Shown: positions 1 to 11,936 of the stretch, in pieces
Numbering within the stretch: position 1 is the first letter of the stretch
How the letters are laid out: each line of letters begins with the position of its first letter
From: Smallanthus sonchifolius
Lineage: Eukaryota > Streptophyta > Magnoliopsida > Asterales > Asteraceae
Direction of reading: 5' to 3'
DNA length: 64,000 bases
Assembly (NCBI GenBank): GCA_023525975.1
Contig: CM042019.1
Coordinates: 79,296,344 to 79,360,343, forward strand
Notes under the pieces: model-generated
Told to the model about the DNA's origin: nothing
What the model saw: only the letters and a program-made list of their open reading frames with translations
Databases searched by the model: none
Position numbers and translations under genes: made by a program

Positions 1-3000
1 ATTTCAGACAGAGACTTAATGTCCCTGCTTGGCATGCTGAAGATAGATTTGCTGGAACATCTCATCTTGTTTCCTTGGACATCAACTAGTGTATATTCAT
101 CATTACAGTATTGTAGGACCAATTGACAAGAGGAAAGTGATATTGGAGTGGTTTTGCATCAATGACAACATCTTTGCTAGGATTGAAGCAATGTTTGATT
201 ATTAGCAAGAGATGCCTCCCACTTTCATTGTCAGGATCATGAGCTTCACCCAGCTCCAGAATTCTCTACAGATCAGAGTCTGGAAGTTGCATCACCTCAT
301 CAACAGAAAGATAGATTGATTTTTTTCTTTTCTATCTCTCCTCTAAAGACTTCATACCACTGATCTAGATCACTGTAGAACTATTGCATAATCTTTCTTG
401 AATCAGAAGAGATGGTAGGAGGTTTTGTTTTCTTTTTAGGAGGTTGTTGTTGATAGGGAGTTGGGTGAGAGGATTTTAACTATTTGGGAGTGGAGGAGTG
501 TAGTCTAGGAGAGGGAGAGGGAATTTGTTGGATAAAAGGAGGATGGACTAAGGAATCTGTTCTGGGCTTCTTTTGTTTTCTTTCATCTATAGTGGTACTA
601 GCCCTTTTTGTCTGATTTGTCTTTTTCAGTCTCTCATCCTCTTCCTTTTTCACCTGTCTGTAGAGGGCTTGAAGGTTCATGAATTTCATGGGACCTAGCC
701 TCTTTCCACTCTCACCTCTTGCCATTAGAAAGTCCATCATGACCTTTCTTTCTTCATAGGTTCTTTTGTTTAAGGCAATAGCTTTCCTAGACTTTAGTCT
801 GGCCTTTTCTTCTTCTTCTACTCTTTTTTTCTTAGCCAGTTCTCCTTGTTGACCCATGAAGGCTTTGTATATTTCTTTATTGGATAATTTCTCAAGGTAG
901 TATGTATCCTCACCTTAAGAAATAAGGATCGATGTCCACTCCTCTCTCATTTCTTTAGCAAGCTGGGAGTCTGTTATTTTGAATTTGGTTTCTTCAGCCT
1001 TTTGCTTTTCTCTCTATTCATCTTCTTTATTTAGTTGTTCCTGTAGCTAAAGAGACAGAGCTTCATCTTCATGTATTTGTGAAGCTATAGGAACTTGAAC
1101 CTTTGTTGCATCCATAGATCTTGCAACTCTCTGGATTTGTTGTTCTCTAAAGAGCATGACAGCCTTCCTTTCTTGATCTTTCTTAAGTTGTGCCATCTCT
1201 TCTTCTCTTTCTCTTCTTCTTCTTCTTTCCACTTCTATTTTCTATTCCTCAATCTTCTTTTCTTATTCCTATGTCATGATGCCCTTCCCTTTATCTTTGT
1301 TGGATGCCTCTGCTTTTGCTTCATGGACCACAATAGCAGTTGAGGAGGTTGCTATTGAGGCCTTAACATAGGCTTCATTAGAAATTTGTGGAGTAGACAA
1401 GGGAGGATCATCTTCTTCTTCACCAACTATAGACTCCCATTCCTGCATAATGTTTTCTGGGGCATTGTGTGAAGAGAGTGTTGCAGTAGTAAGCACAACT
1501 TGGGAAGAGGAAGGATGTGACACAAATAAGTCTGAATCATAATCTTCTAATGCTATCCATCCACCATCTTGTAGGAAGGTCTTGAAAATGAGCATCATTT
1601 CCTAACTTCTTTGGGAATTAACATTACAGATGTGTGATCTTAGCTCAAAGATTTTGAATAGAAAGTCTGGATTTAGCAGCAGAAATTATTGAATGTTGTT
1701 GAGATGATCCATCACACAAGAAAATTTTGATTCATGAGGGATCAGTGTTTGACCATCCATAGACTTCAAGACCTCTGACCACTTCATTATACAGATATCT
1801 TCTTTGTTCTAAAAATTGGTCATTTGTCAGGACATTACTTCTAACCAATCCCAGTCTTTGAACTGCTCTTTCTTGAGCTGCACTTGAGGACTCTGCTTCT
1901 TATTCATCAAGGCAGGGATAGGCAACCTTATTAGCTTCTTGAAGAAAGCTCTCAAACCAAGGCATGTTATCTTCCATTAGATCATGGAAACGGTCAATAG
2001 CAAGCCTGGCAGAGAGCTGTTTGGATGTGTTGATGCACTCAGTGTTGTGCAGAAGCAAGATGTTAAGTGCATTTAAGTTGTACCAATCCAGTTTTACTAT
2101 CCCAGAGAACTCCCATCCAATCCAAAATCTCTCAAATAAACCATCATATACCCCATGATAAGATTGAGTCAAACTCCAAATTGTCTGCTGTTAATGGGTA
2201 CTGGGGATATGACTTGCCTTGAGATGCTAGCAGCAGCTTCAAGCACTTGGATTTTGGAGAATACTTCTTCTTCTTCTTCCTCTTTAGTCCCCATTTCCTC
2301 AGGGAATACTTCATCTACATCCCTGGTAATTAACTTCCACTCCTCAGAGATCTCTTCCTCTTCATTTCTGGTATCTAGCAGCTCATGAACTTAAACAAAG
2401 GCAGGCTTGAAGAGTGTTCTTTCAAATTCTTCCTGCTCTTTGAACCAAGCATCCAGACTATCTTTATCATCTTCAGAACTTTCCTCCCCCTTTTTGCTTG
2501 CATCAGTGCATATAATTGGGTCTGTTTGAGTTCCCACTGATACAAGGGAAGGAGAAGGTATAGTAGGGCATCTGTGGGACTCATGCATAGAGGCTTGATG
2601 CCTTAGTTTAGACACTTCAGCCTCTAGCAGAGCTACCCTGGACGTAAATTCCAAATTTTCAAGTTTCAGTCTATCCTCATCCACAGATGTGGAATCCTTG
2701 GAACTAGATGGGCCTTAGGCCTAGCCTCTGCCTCCCCATCACCCTGGTTTTCTTGGCACCTGGGATTCCTCTCAGTGAAGAATGTTTCAAAAGAAACATC
2801 CTCACCATAAGTTACCATAGTTGGGGACTTAGTGATGTTATCACTGCCCTCCTGGTCAATTGATGGACTAGAAGTAGTGACAGCCCCTTCCATATTCACT
2901 CAATGCTCCCAGAGTGAACCTTCTCAAGTGATGAACTTGGGCTGGGTACATTAGCAACCAATTCAATCAGTACCTCATTGATAGTGTCATTTGGAGAAGG

Positions 3001-4237
3001 TACATCATCTTGATTAGGTGCCTCTACACTTAAGTTCAAAGAAGAAACAAAGTGTATGGGCTCAATGGAGTTATCTATGGACCCAGGATGTGGTCCTGAT
3101 CCTAATAGGGATCCTTCCATGGAAGTTTCCCTAATAATGTGGCTATCTCTTTTGATATTCTCATTAGAGTGTTGTGACTCTGGATGAGGGCTTTCAGGTT
3201 GGGATTGGGCCTCTGAGCCAAGAATAGAAGGATTCTTCTTGCTCTTCTTTTTATTTCTTTTGTAACTGAGCTCAACTGGGGCCCTGTGTTCCAGTTGGGC
3301 TAGAAGTGTAGGGGTGACTATTTGTTGTACTTGTGCACCATGAGTAGGTTGCACATGGGTTTGATCAAGAGATGCAGAGCATGTAGTTTCAGGCTGTGAA
3401 GTGGAGGGTGTGGGATCAGTATCAGCTGGGACTGCTGAGCTGTAACCCTGGGCACTTTGTATGTTCATCATTGTAGATAACAATGGAACATTGACCCCTG
3501 AGAACTTTTCTGAAACTGTTCTCATGCTTTTAAAAAATGTTGTTTTTATGTGCCCCAATCATGTAGATTCTTACAGATTTTGAAAGATCTTTTAGTTCAT
3601 TATTGAAAACATCCTGCAAGAACCCGGGGAACATGTAAAAGGCTTGTTTTGCCCCCTCTTAAAGGTTATATCTCAAACCTTCAAAGATTAAGTGAGAGAA
3701 GTTAAAGGGCAAGCCATTTACCAGTCCATGGACTGCAGATGAAAGTCCAAAGTTGAGTTGATGCCATCCACTCCTCTTTTGGGATATGCATTAAAGAAGG
3801 GTGTGGCATAGGTACTTCCATGGAGGGCCTATCAGTGCTTTCTCTATTGTATACTCATGTTGATTTCCAGTGTACCCAATGGATACAAAGGTCCTCATGT
3901 ATTCATCCTTTGTGTAGGAGTTGGCAGCACCTTCATCTTGAAGCTTTAGGTGCTTTCTGAGGGTTGCTTCAGTCACAGTGATGTCCTTGCCATCTACCTT
4001 GGCCTTGATTTGGGGAATCCCCTGTTCAGTGGAGTAGGAGGCGGAGTTCCAGAAATCTTCAATGTGAGAAATGTATATTGTTGGGTTGACGGTTAGAGCA
4101 AAGTGTAGTTTTGATCGACACAGGAAATCGATCATGTCATCAAATCCCTCTGACTTCTTCCCCTTTACCAGATATGCCACAAGGTTATGGTATGTTGAAA
4201 ATTTATCATTAGGATTGTTAATACCAGGGTTTGCCAT
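1..4237 (-). pseudogene. copia third ORF (env-like position), broken
   Basis: This frame begins after a 0.6 kb spacer downstream of RNase H. The N-terminal part (3,791-4,237) starts MANPGINNPNDKF and looks globular. The middle (about 2,400-3,560) is Ser/Pro/Glu-rich and low in complexity, followed near 2,400-2,680 by a heptad-like segment starting MDEDRLKLENLEF. The C-terminal third (480-1,600) is a highly charged Lys/Glu coiled-coil-like region that matches the second copy at 61.2-64 kb almost residue by residue around MGQQGELAKKKR. The frame is split by several stops and shifts. I see no signal peptide or convincing membrane segment, so envelope function is not supported. The name env-like refers only to position. 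Function is unknown. Confidence 0.75.
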
Positions 4238-4826
4238 CTTGATGATGAGTGGAGGGAAGTGTTTGAAAGTTGGTTATGGGTACAGGAAGCTTTGAATGCT
4301 TGAGTGCGGAAGAGAAAAGATGAAGAGTTAGGTCATAATTGAATGTGATGAGGTGAAGGAGGGAATTTGATTTTGTTATAACGAAAGGGTTTGAGGGGAT
4401 TGAGCAACGGTCACTTGTACCGTACAAAAGAAAGCAGCGTATGTATGGCATCTACAGTAACGCTTTGCTTTTTACTGTTTTACAGCTGTACTGTACTGTA
4501 GCAGTCATGGTAAAGACTGACAGTGAATTTTTTTACAGCGGTTAAAAGTTAATCTGAACCAATTTTTACCCATACGCAGCAAGATTGGTTGCTGCTGATG
4601 GATATAATGGTCTGCAGCAAACATGTTTCTGTGGATGTCCTAAAGTAATCAGCAACAAAGGCTTTTGCTGCTGATGACTAAACCTATCAGCAGCAAAGGT
4701 GTTTGCTGCTGACAGATGAAGTTATAAAAAATGACTCAAAATATTTTTGAATTTTCAGGAGGATTTTACTAAGAACAACAAGGAAAGACAAACACATTTT
4801 TATTATTTTAATTTTAGAGAAGGATT
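4238..4826. other. pol to third-ORF spacer with inverted repeats
   Basis: About 590 noncoding bases separate RNase H from the third frame. At 4,575-4,715 there is a cluster of GCTGCTGA / TCAGCAGC motifs. The clearest is a perfect 11-base inverted repeat, TCAGCAGCAAA (4,687-4,697) against TTTGCTGCTGA (4,702-4,712), with a four-base loop. The same motif forms a regular array in the LTR of the sister element at 61,028-61,127. The spacer may hold signals for expressing the third ORF, but this is inference. Confidence 0.6.
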
Positions 4827-5837
4827 TTAGTGAAAGTTTATCATACCAATGGATTCAACTAGATATTTAAATCTAGCTTCATCAAAGGCTTTAGTGAATA
4901 AGTCAGCATATTGCTCATTGGTATGAACTTTGGTTAAAATAATTCTCCTTTTCTCAGCTTGATCTCTAATGAAATGATACATGATGTCAATGTGTTTTGT
5001 CTTGGAGTGCTGCACAGGATTTTTGGTAATTGAGATAGCACTCTTGTTGTCAATATGAATGGGAGTTGTCATGAATGTCACTCCATAGTCAAGCATTTGA
5101 TTTTGAATCCAAATCACTTGAGCGCAACAACTTGAAGCTGCAATGTATTCTGCTTCTGATGTTGATGTTGATACACATTTCTGCTTCTTGCATTGCCAAG
5201 AGATAAGTCTTCCTCCCAGAAATTGACATCCTCCTGATGTGGATTTCTTGTCCAAATTGCAGCCTCCATAGTCACTGTCAGTGTATGCATACAGATTGAA
5301 TTTGTCATTTTTGGAGTACCAAAGCCCCAGTCTTGGAGCTCCCTTTAGGTACCTAAAAATTCTCTTGATAGCTTGGAGATGTGAAGTCTTTGGAGCTGCT
5401 TGAAATCTTGCACATAAGCATACTAGAAACATGATATCTGGTCTGGAAGCAGTCGGATACATGAGTGATCCAATCATTGCCCTGTACTGATGTTGATCAG
5501 TGTCTTGACCACTCTTGTCTGGGGACAGTTGATGGTGCACTTGAATTGGGGTTCTTGCAGCAGTGTAGTCAGCCATCTTGAATCTTTCCAAAATGCTTTT
5601 AACATATTTGGATTGGCTGATTAATATTCCATTTGGAACTTGTTTGACTTGGAGACCCAAAAAGAAATTTAGTTCACCCATTGAACTCATTTCAAACTTT
5701 GAGTGCATTAGGGTATCAAAGTCTTTGCATAGCTTCTTCTTTGTTGATCCAAAGGTAATGTCATATATATAGATTTGCACCAGTAGAATTTCTCCCCCTT
5801 CGTCTTTGATAAACAAGGTCTGATCAATAGCACCTAC
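4827..5837 (-). pseudogene. copia RT C-terminal half and RNase H, inactive
   Basis: The frame covers the second half of the copia reverse transcriptase (RVT_2 type) and the RNase H that would make and process element cDNA in the cytoplasm. The catalytic box reads YIYDITFGS where the family has Y-V-D-D, so the first catalytic Asp is Tyr (near 5,762). RNase H landmarks are present: YTDSDYGGCNLDKKSTSG, then STSEAEYIAA and the C-terminal HIDIMYHFIRD segment. Apart from the stop that joins it to the upstream half near 5,836, this stretch is open. The lost Asp and upstream breaks make it non-functional. Confidence 0.9.
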
Positions 5838-6795
5838 TCAGAAATCGTTGCTGAGTAGATATCCTGACAAAGTTTCATACCAGGCTCTTAGGGCTTGATG
5901 TAACCCATACGGAGCTTTGTCTAATTTGAACACCTTGTCAGGATGTGAGGGATCTACAAAGCCAGGAGGCTGTCTAACATAGACTTCCTCACCAATCTTC
6001 CCATATAGAAAATCACTCTTGACATCCATCTGATAAATAGTGAAGCTTTTGGATGCAGCATATGCTAGGAAGATTCTTATTGCCTCCAGCTTAGCAACAG
6101 GTGCAAATACTTCATCATAATCAATTCCATCTTCCTGAGTGTAGCCTTGAGCTACAAGTCTTGTTTTGTTCTTGATTACAATCCCTCTTTCATCTTGTTT
6201 GTTCCTAAAGACCCACCTTGTACCTATAGCAGTTTGTCCAGGTGGCAGATCAACTAGTGTCCACACTTCTTGTCTCTTGAATTGCAGCAACTCTTCTTGC
6301 ATTGCTTCAATCCAACTGTTGTGCTGCAGGGCTTCATCTATCTTCTTTGGTTCAACTTGAGACAGAAAGCAGGAATACAGACATATATTGGCTTCATGTG
6401 ACTTTCTTCTTGTCTAAACTCCTTGTTGAACTGGACCAATGACATGTTCTAGAGGATGTTCTCTGTTGATTATTTGGGCTGGAACAACATCCAGATGAAT
6501 TCCTTGGTCAAGATTGCTGTGGTTTTGATCAGGAACATCTTCAAGGGAGTTGGTTGCAAAAGTGTCTTCAACAGCATCATATACAATACCCTCATCTGCA
6601 GCAGATGCCTCTATGTCAGCTGCAGAGTGATTAATGGTTTCATCTTGATCTTCATGTTCAGAGAGACTGCTGTTGGTGACATTGGAGTTGCTTGTTCTGG
6701 CTTCACTAGCTTCAATAGCATCGACAACAGATGGAGGATCAGTGGATGGTCTTTTGATTCTTATATATGGACCATTGAAACCTAATCTGTAGTCA
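5838..6795 (-). pseudogene. copia integrase-RT linker and RT N-terminal half
   Basis: The right part (about 6,420-6,795) is the acidic Ser/Asp-rich linker that follows integrase in copia polyproteins. After one in-frame TAG near 6,415 the frame continues into the RT start (WIEAMQEELLQF, then TLVDLPPGQTAIGTRWVFRNK). Typical RT motifs follow: ARLVAQGY-like RLVAQGYTQ, DYDEVFAPVAKLEAIR and QMDVKSDFLYG, where the family usually has Ala for the Asp after KS. The frame ends at a stop just before VGAIDQTLFIKD, which continues in the neighbouring RT half. The stop is compatible with one C-to-T change. Confidence 0.88.
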
Positions 6796-7565
6796 TCATT
6801 TGATGAAGTGGCTTGTTCTTGTGAAGATGAAGACTTTGAGAGAAGGAGTCGATATCAAACAGCCAGTCTGGCCCTTTCCCTTTTCACATGGAATGTGTTC
6901 CCTGCATTCCATATTCGCTAATTCTTCAACTATTCTTGTTCTAGAGTTGAATACTCTGTAGGCTTTGGATTGAGAGGAATAACCCACAAAGTATCCTTTA
7001 TCAGATTTGGCACCAAATTTTAGAAGAACACCACCGGTAATAAGAATAGTACATGGGCATCTCAAAGGTTTTAGGAAGCCAATGTATGGAACTCTATTGA
7101 ACCATAATTCATAAGGTGTTTTGTTGAGAGGCTTGACAATGAGAACTCTATTTTGTACATAGGAAGATGTACTAACTTCCTCAGCCCGGAATGTGAGAGA
7201 CAACTTTGAGTCAGCCAACATGGATCTGGCAGACTCAATCAGAGTTCTTTTTCTTCTTTCAGCAACCCCATTTTGTTGAGGGGTTCTTGGAGCACTGTAT
7301 TGTCTCTGATACCTTTGTTCTCACAAAAATAGTTCAAGGTTTGATTTTTGAACTCTGTACCTTGATCACACCTTATTGTCTTGACCTTTTGATTGCTTTG
7401 ATTCTCAACCCTAAGAATGAAGGATTTGAGAATCTCAGCAGTTTCATCTTTAGTTCTCAAGAAGTATACCCATGAGAATCTAGTATAGTCATCAGTTATC
7501 ACTAGACAGTATGATTTCTTGCCCATAGACATGACATTTGTAGGACCAAAAAGATCCATATGCAA
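6796..7565 (-). pseudogene. copia integrase core, frameshifted
   Basis: The catalytic core begins MHMDLFGPTNVMS and contains YTRFSWVYFLRTKDE and CDQGTEFKNQ, which supply the first two acidic residues of the DDE triad. A shift near 7,300 moves the PQQNG region, which holds the catalytic Glu, into another frame. Reading resumes at MLADSKLSLTF and runs through the conserved TPYELW, KSDKGYFVGYS and RTRIVEE stretches. The enzyme would have inserted element cDNA into chromosomes. At least one frameshift disables it. Confidence 0.88.
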
Positions 7566-7568
7566 CAG

Positions 7569-8204
7569 CTATAGTGGAGTGTCATTAGAATTTAGTGTGT
7601 TGGGCTTATGAGAACTCTTGTTTTGCTTCCCCTTCAAGCATGCTATGTATTGATCTTCAAGTTGGAATTCTTTATCAGGTAGCCCTCTGACTAGATTTCC
7701 TTTAACCAACTTGTTGATGGTTTTTACATTTACATGACTCAATCTCCTATGCCATAGAGCAGATTCATCAACTGATGCCTTAGATAGAAAGCAAGATACA
7801 CTGCCAGATGCTGTAATCTTGTTCATATCAAGCACATATAGATTGTCTTTTCTTTGAGCAGTTAACAAGATCTTCTCTAGAGGAGGTTTGCTTAGCCCGG
7901 GGGATAGCACAAAACATTCTTCATCTGTGAAAAGCATCCAATGCTTTTGACCACAGATTTGTGATACACTCATGAGATTAAACTTCAATTCCTTCACATA
8001 ATTCACCCTTTCAATGCTCATCCTTTCATTGGACACAGTTCCTTGTCCAGTGATGGAGCCTCCCTTTGAATTACTCCTAAAGGCAACATATCCACCATAA
8101 AAGTTTCTGAAATATGAGAGGATGGACCTATTGCCAGTCATGTGCCTGGAACAACCACTGTCTACAACCCAAGTGTTATCCTTGTTACCTGGTTGTTCCT
8201 GCAC
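7569..8204 (-). pseudogene. copia protease and GAG-pre-integrase domain
   Basis: The aspartic protease active site is visible as WVVDSGCSRHMTG, where most copia elements have D-S-G-A/C-S. It is followed by NLMSVSQIC. Farther on, LWHRRLSHVN gives the two His of the integrase zinc-binding domain, but the Cys pair is damaged: the sequence reads QYIACLKGKQ, with Tyr in place of the first Cys. A TAG near 7,569 separates this frame from the integrase core in the same reading direction. The protease would have matured the Gag-Pol polyprotein. Confidence 0.9.
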
Positions 8205-8215
8205 ATGAGAGAGTT

Positions 8216-9828
8216 CTAGTTAGAAAAGGGGACCCAAGAGCTTGCAGACTTGGGTGGGACTTTTGACTTAAGAACAAAATCATCAGCAGTCTGGCATTCA
8301 ATTGATCCAATGATGATACTATGAGTTGATGAGGATTTAGACATTGCTTGCCATTGTTGAGTCGACTTTGCTTGCCATTGTTGAGTCAACTTTACTATTC
8401 TTTTAGCATTATCAACAGCAGATGTAGCTTTAGCTGCTGATAGTTCTGCCTGGTTCTTGATATTGCTGGGCTTAGACTGATCAGTAGCAGACGTAATTGC
8501 TGCTGATGGTTTTAACTGATCAGCAGCAGATTTAATTGCTGTTGAAGGCTGAGATTTGTTCTTTGTCTTCTTTGGCTTCAAATGATCAGCAACATTCTTG
8601 GTTGATGCTGATGGTTCTACAATCACTGACTTCTCCTTCTTTACCTTCTGTTGAAAGTAGGTTTTTCTGTGGGGATCCTTCTATAGATAGGTTTTTGTCT
8701 ATCAGAGATGATTTTGACTGTTGATGCTGATGATGATAATTGAGAGAGCTTGTTGAAAGGATTAAACTTACAATTTGCAGCAAAGTGGTCTGATTCACCA
8801 CAAATGATGCAAGATTGTTGAGCTTTTGGGGTGTTTACAGTAGCAGCCTGTTTTGGTGGAGAAATGGACTTTCTGAATTGATTTGATCTTGCTTCATAAG
8901 CATGTTGCTTGAGGTTTCTTTGATGTTGAAGGTAATAGAAGCAGGTGCTTGCTGTATGATTGTATTTGCCACAAACAAAACATGATTTTGCAATCTTTTC
9001 CCTCTGAAAGTACACATAGTCCTTCCTTTTGAATAGATCTTTGAAGTTCCAGGGATGATTTTTGTTGTGTTCAAAGGTGGCTTCTTCCAATGTCTTCTGG
9101 ACATATGGCATTCTTTCTCCGGGTGAATGACAGATGTCAAACACTTTCTTTGCAGGGTTGGAGTTGGAGGATGTTGAGGATTGTCCCTTTTCAATGATCA
9201 GCTTTCTTCCTTGAGGAGGATAGCTGATCTTGATATGTTTGGTGGGTTGTATTACTAGTATGGATGGAATGAAAGGACTTGTAAAGTTAGTTTGAATCAC
9301 TTTTCCAGATTTGGTGGTTTTCAGAATTACTTCATTGGTGGGAAGTAAAGGAGCTTCACAGTTTTCAGATAAGTCTGAGTATGTGGAATCAGACTCAGTG
9401 GAAGTACTGCATTCTTGCACAACAATGTCTTCTTTAGAAGGATCAAGGTTTCGGTTTGCATGGTCAAGATTGTTTAGGTTGAAGTTAGGTTCATGTATGG
9501 CTACATAATTAGTGGGTGGTGGTACAGATTTGTACTGTTCAGCTTGGTACCCCAGACCAACAGTCACCTTTTCATGGATTTGAGCATCCAATAATCTTTG
9601 CAGCTTTTTGGATGCAAACTCATAGTTATCAACATGAACCTTTTGATCTGCCAGCTCAGCTCTTGTAGCTTTTAACTTAACCAATAGATCGTTAATCTGA
9701 GTTTCAAGATTAGTTTGTTCATGTTTTAATGATGAAATCTCTTTCTTTAGGCAGTTAATCTTTTCTTTATAATTGTTTTCAACCTTTTTGAACTCAGATT
9801 TCATTTGATGAAACTCTTCATTTTGATC
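8216..9828 (-). pseudogene. copia gag C-terminal part: coiled coil and two zinc knuckles
   Basis: The N-terminal side (about 9,560-9,828) is a coiled coil beginning DQNEEFHQMKSEFKK. Farther along are two CX2CX4HX4C knuckles, CFVCGKYNHTASTC (near 8,970) and CIICGESDHFAANC (near 8,790), which bind RNA in Gag. After a frame change near 8,630 the sequence 8,216-8,626 encodes Ala/Asp/Lys-Pro-Ser-rich near-repeats such as SAADQLKPSAA. The DNA of these repeats carries the same TCAGCAGC-type motif found in the LTR and the pol spacer. The nested solo LTR at 9,834 cuts this part off from the gag N-terminus. Confidence 0.82.
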
Positions 9829-9833
9829 TATTA

Positions 9834-10364
9834 TGTAGGTCCTAAGCAGATCCGAAAAACACAGATCTACGGAGAAATCTATCAAACGATTCGAATCAAG
9901 AGGCGGAATCCCTTGATCTGGTATCACTCTCGAATCAGAAAAAGGGTAGAGACTGGTGCGGGAATCACATACACGAACATAAATATATAAAATTGAAAAA
10001 AGAACAGATAATTGGAAGCATAAAACGTATGATTCTTTCATTGATATGAAAATGATAAAGCTCCTCACACACTCACAATTAGTCTCACCCCAGGGGAGCT
10101 CCCCCTAGGGTGGTGATTCCCTCTACAGACACACACTCCTCCTATGAGGTATTCTACTATATATAGGAGGCCAAGCACATGTGCCTTGTTTTCCAAGCCA
10201 CCGCCAAATGTGCCTGAAAAACAGGTATCGAAACTAGGTAGTTTCAATTGAACAATTTTTCAACTGAAACTAGTAGATTCGATTGAACAAATGTTCAACT
10301 TAAACTAGTAGTTTCGATACAGTAGTTTCTATTGACAGCATAAGTCTCAATTTTATACCCAACA
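9834..10364 (-). mobile_element. solo LTR (family B) nested in gag, TSD TATTA
   Basis: A 531-bp unit reads TGTTGGGT at its start and CCTACA at its end on the minus strand, and is flanked by perfect 5-bp duplications TATTA (9,829-9,833 and 10,365-10,369). On the minus strand a TATA-like CTATATATAG (about 10,150) precedes a GC-rich hairpin (10,086-10,113). The U3 side holds a perfect 12-base inverted repeat, GTATCGAAACTA (10,225-10,236) against TAGTTTCGATAC (10,309-10,320), and TTGAACA/TGTTCAA at 10,283-10,298. It resembles the LTRs at 27,911 and 41,319 in the TGTTGGGT start and hairpin layout. Confidence 0.88.
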
Positions 10365-10374
10365 TATTAGATTT

Positions 10375-11741
10375 TGGTTATGCTTTCTATATCCCAAAAC
10401 TTTATCAATGCAAGCTTGAGAGCAAAGATGTTCATATACCTGAGGTGGGATCTCTGTGTTGTCTGCCATGAGAGCTTGGTTGTTGGCAGATATCTCTTCA
10501 CATTGAAAGCTTCAGTCAAAGTCAGTTGTTCCAACCTGTTGAGTTGCAGTTTGAGCAGGTTGAGTGTTTTGACCTGCTTGACCTTGATGAGTATGTCTTG
10601 GTTGTGCAACAGCTGGGTTGGCCTTTGGTGCTTTACATTCTCTGGCAAAATGACCAAGTTGGTTACAGTTGTATCATCGTAACTTGCTTTTGTCCAAGCC
10701 AACTCTGGTGTTTGAACTGTTGCTTGGAATAGGTCTTCGAGTTCTAGAGTAGAACCTTTTTGCTCTGAGAGACAACATATCATAAGAATGTTGTATATGC
10801 ATTTCTTCTAAGTCATCTGGATGAAAGTACTCCAGATCTTCTTTGATAAAGGACATGTTGCTTGGGGTATCAGAAACAAAAGCAACAGAGTTAGGATTTT
10901 GAGGAGGAGCTTCAAGAAGGAATGGAGAGTTGTTTACTTGTGAGTTGGGTGTTTGAGGATGTGTGACAATGGGAGGATAATAGTTTCTTGAGCTTGGTAA
11001 TGTATGGTCAGAGTGTAATGCAGAGGAGGTGGTGGATGATGAGGGTGTAGATGAGTAACCTGATTTTCTTTCTCTTGCTTGAATCATTTCCAGCTCATAT
11101 ATCTTTAACATACCAAACAGCTCAGTCATGGTGAGAGTCTTCAAGTTTTCAATTCTTCTAATTGACACTGTGTAGAGTGTCCAACAACTTGGAAGAGATC
11201 TGATGAACTTTTTGAGAATATCGTCATTCTCTAGCTTGACTTTAGCACACTGCAACTCACCCACAAGATAAGTGTACCTGTTGTACTGGATTGTAAGAGA
11301 TTCACCATCCTTGTACACAAAGTTTTCATATTGTTGCTTTAGAATATCTCTCATGTTTTCTTTAACCTCTTCAGATCCAACAAACATCTTCTCAAGAGCT
11401 TCCCATAGCTCTTTAGCAGTCTTGTATTCTTTGAAGTTGTGAAACACGTCATTTGGCAGGCACATTTGAATGGCTCCTAGAGCTCTAAAATCTACCTCCA
11501 TCTTCTTGATGTCTTCCTCATAATACTTTGAAGCTTCTTTAGGGACAGATGGACCTCCAGAATCAGCAGAGGCCACCATTGGCACATAAGGACCATCAAT
11601 TATGGATCTCCACATTCCATATTCTTGATAGCGGAAGAAGCTTTCCATTCTGTTTTTCCACATGTCATAATCTTCCCCAGACACCAGCCTTGGTGGTCTG
11701 TGAAGGCTTCCAATATCATCAAATCCAGTATTTTGTGCCAT
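10375..11741 (-). pseudogene. copia gag N-terminal part (UBN2/DUF4219 type)
   Basis: From the ATG at 11,741 the frame reads MAQNTGFDDIGSLHRPPRL, then EDYDMWKNRMESFF, typical of copia Gag. The UBN2-like core follows (ELWEALEKMFVGSEEVKENM, then LEMIQARERK). Near 10,640-10,680 a zinc knuckle (YNCNQLGHFARECK) is readable in a different frame from the main ORF. Its first Cys codon is disrupted and a stop lies next to it, so this knuckle is broken. The gag coding sequence is then interrupted by the solo LTR at 9,834-10,364. Confidence 0.88.
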
Positions 11742-11892
11742 ACTTTGGATGGATGATATGCAGCAAAGAGATAATAGTAACTGAACCAGAAAGTGATTAA
11801 ACAAAGAGATAATAGTATTTTGTGCCATACTTTGGATGGATGATGTGCAGCAAAGAGATAATAGTATTTTGTGCCATACTTTGGATGGATGG
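11738..11892 (-). repeat. triplicated gag start region
   Basis: The segment around the gag start codon (plus-strand text TTTTGTGCCATACTTTGGAT) occurs three times, near 11,731, 11,816 and 11,867, with the phrase AGCAAAGAGATAATAGTA between copies. The last two copies are about 50 bp apart and the first is separated by extra sequence. Each copy contains a potential start reading MAQNT in Gag context. Confidence 0.8.
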
Positions 11893-11921
11893 ATGGATGA
11901 TTTGCTTAATCTGAGAGCCAA

Positions 11922-11934
11922 GGCTCTGATACCA
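11922..11934 (-). promoter_or_regulatory. primer-binding site, tRNA-iMet type
   Basis: On the minus strand TGGTATCAGAGCC follows the LTR end CCTACA after a short AG-type linker. This is the standard copia primer site complementary to initiator methionine tRNA. Confidence 0.88.
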
Positions 11935-11936
11935 CT

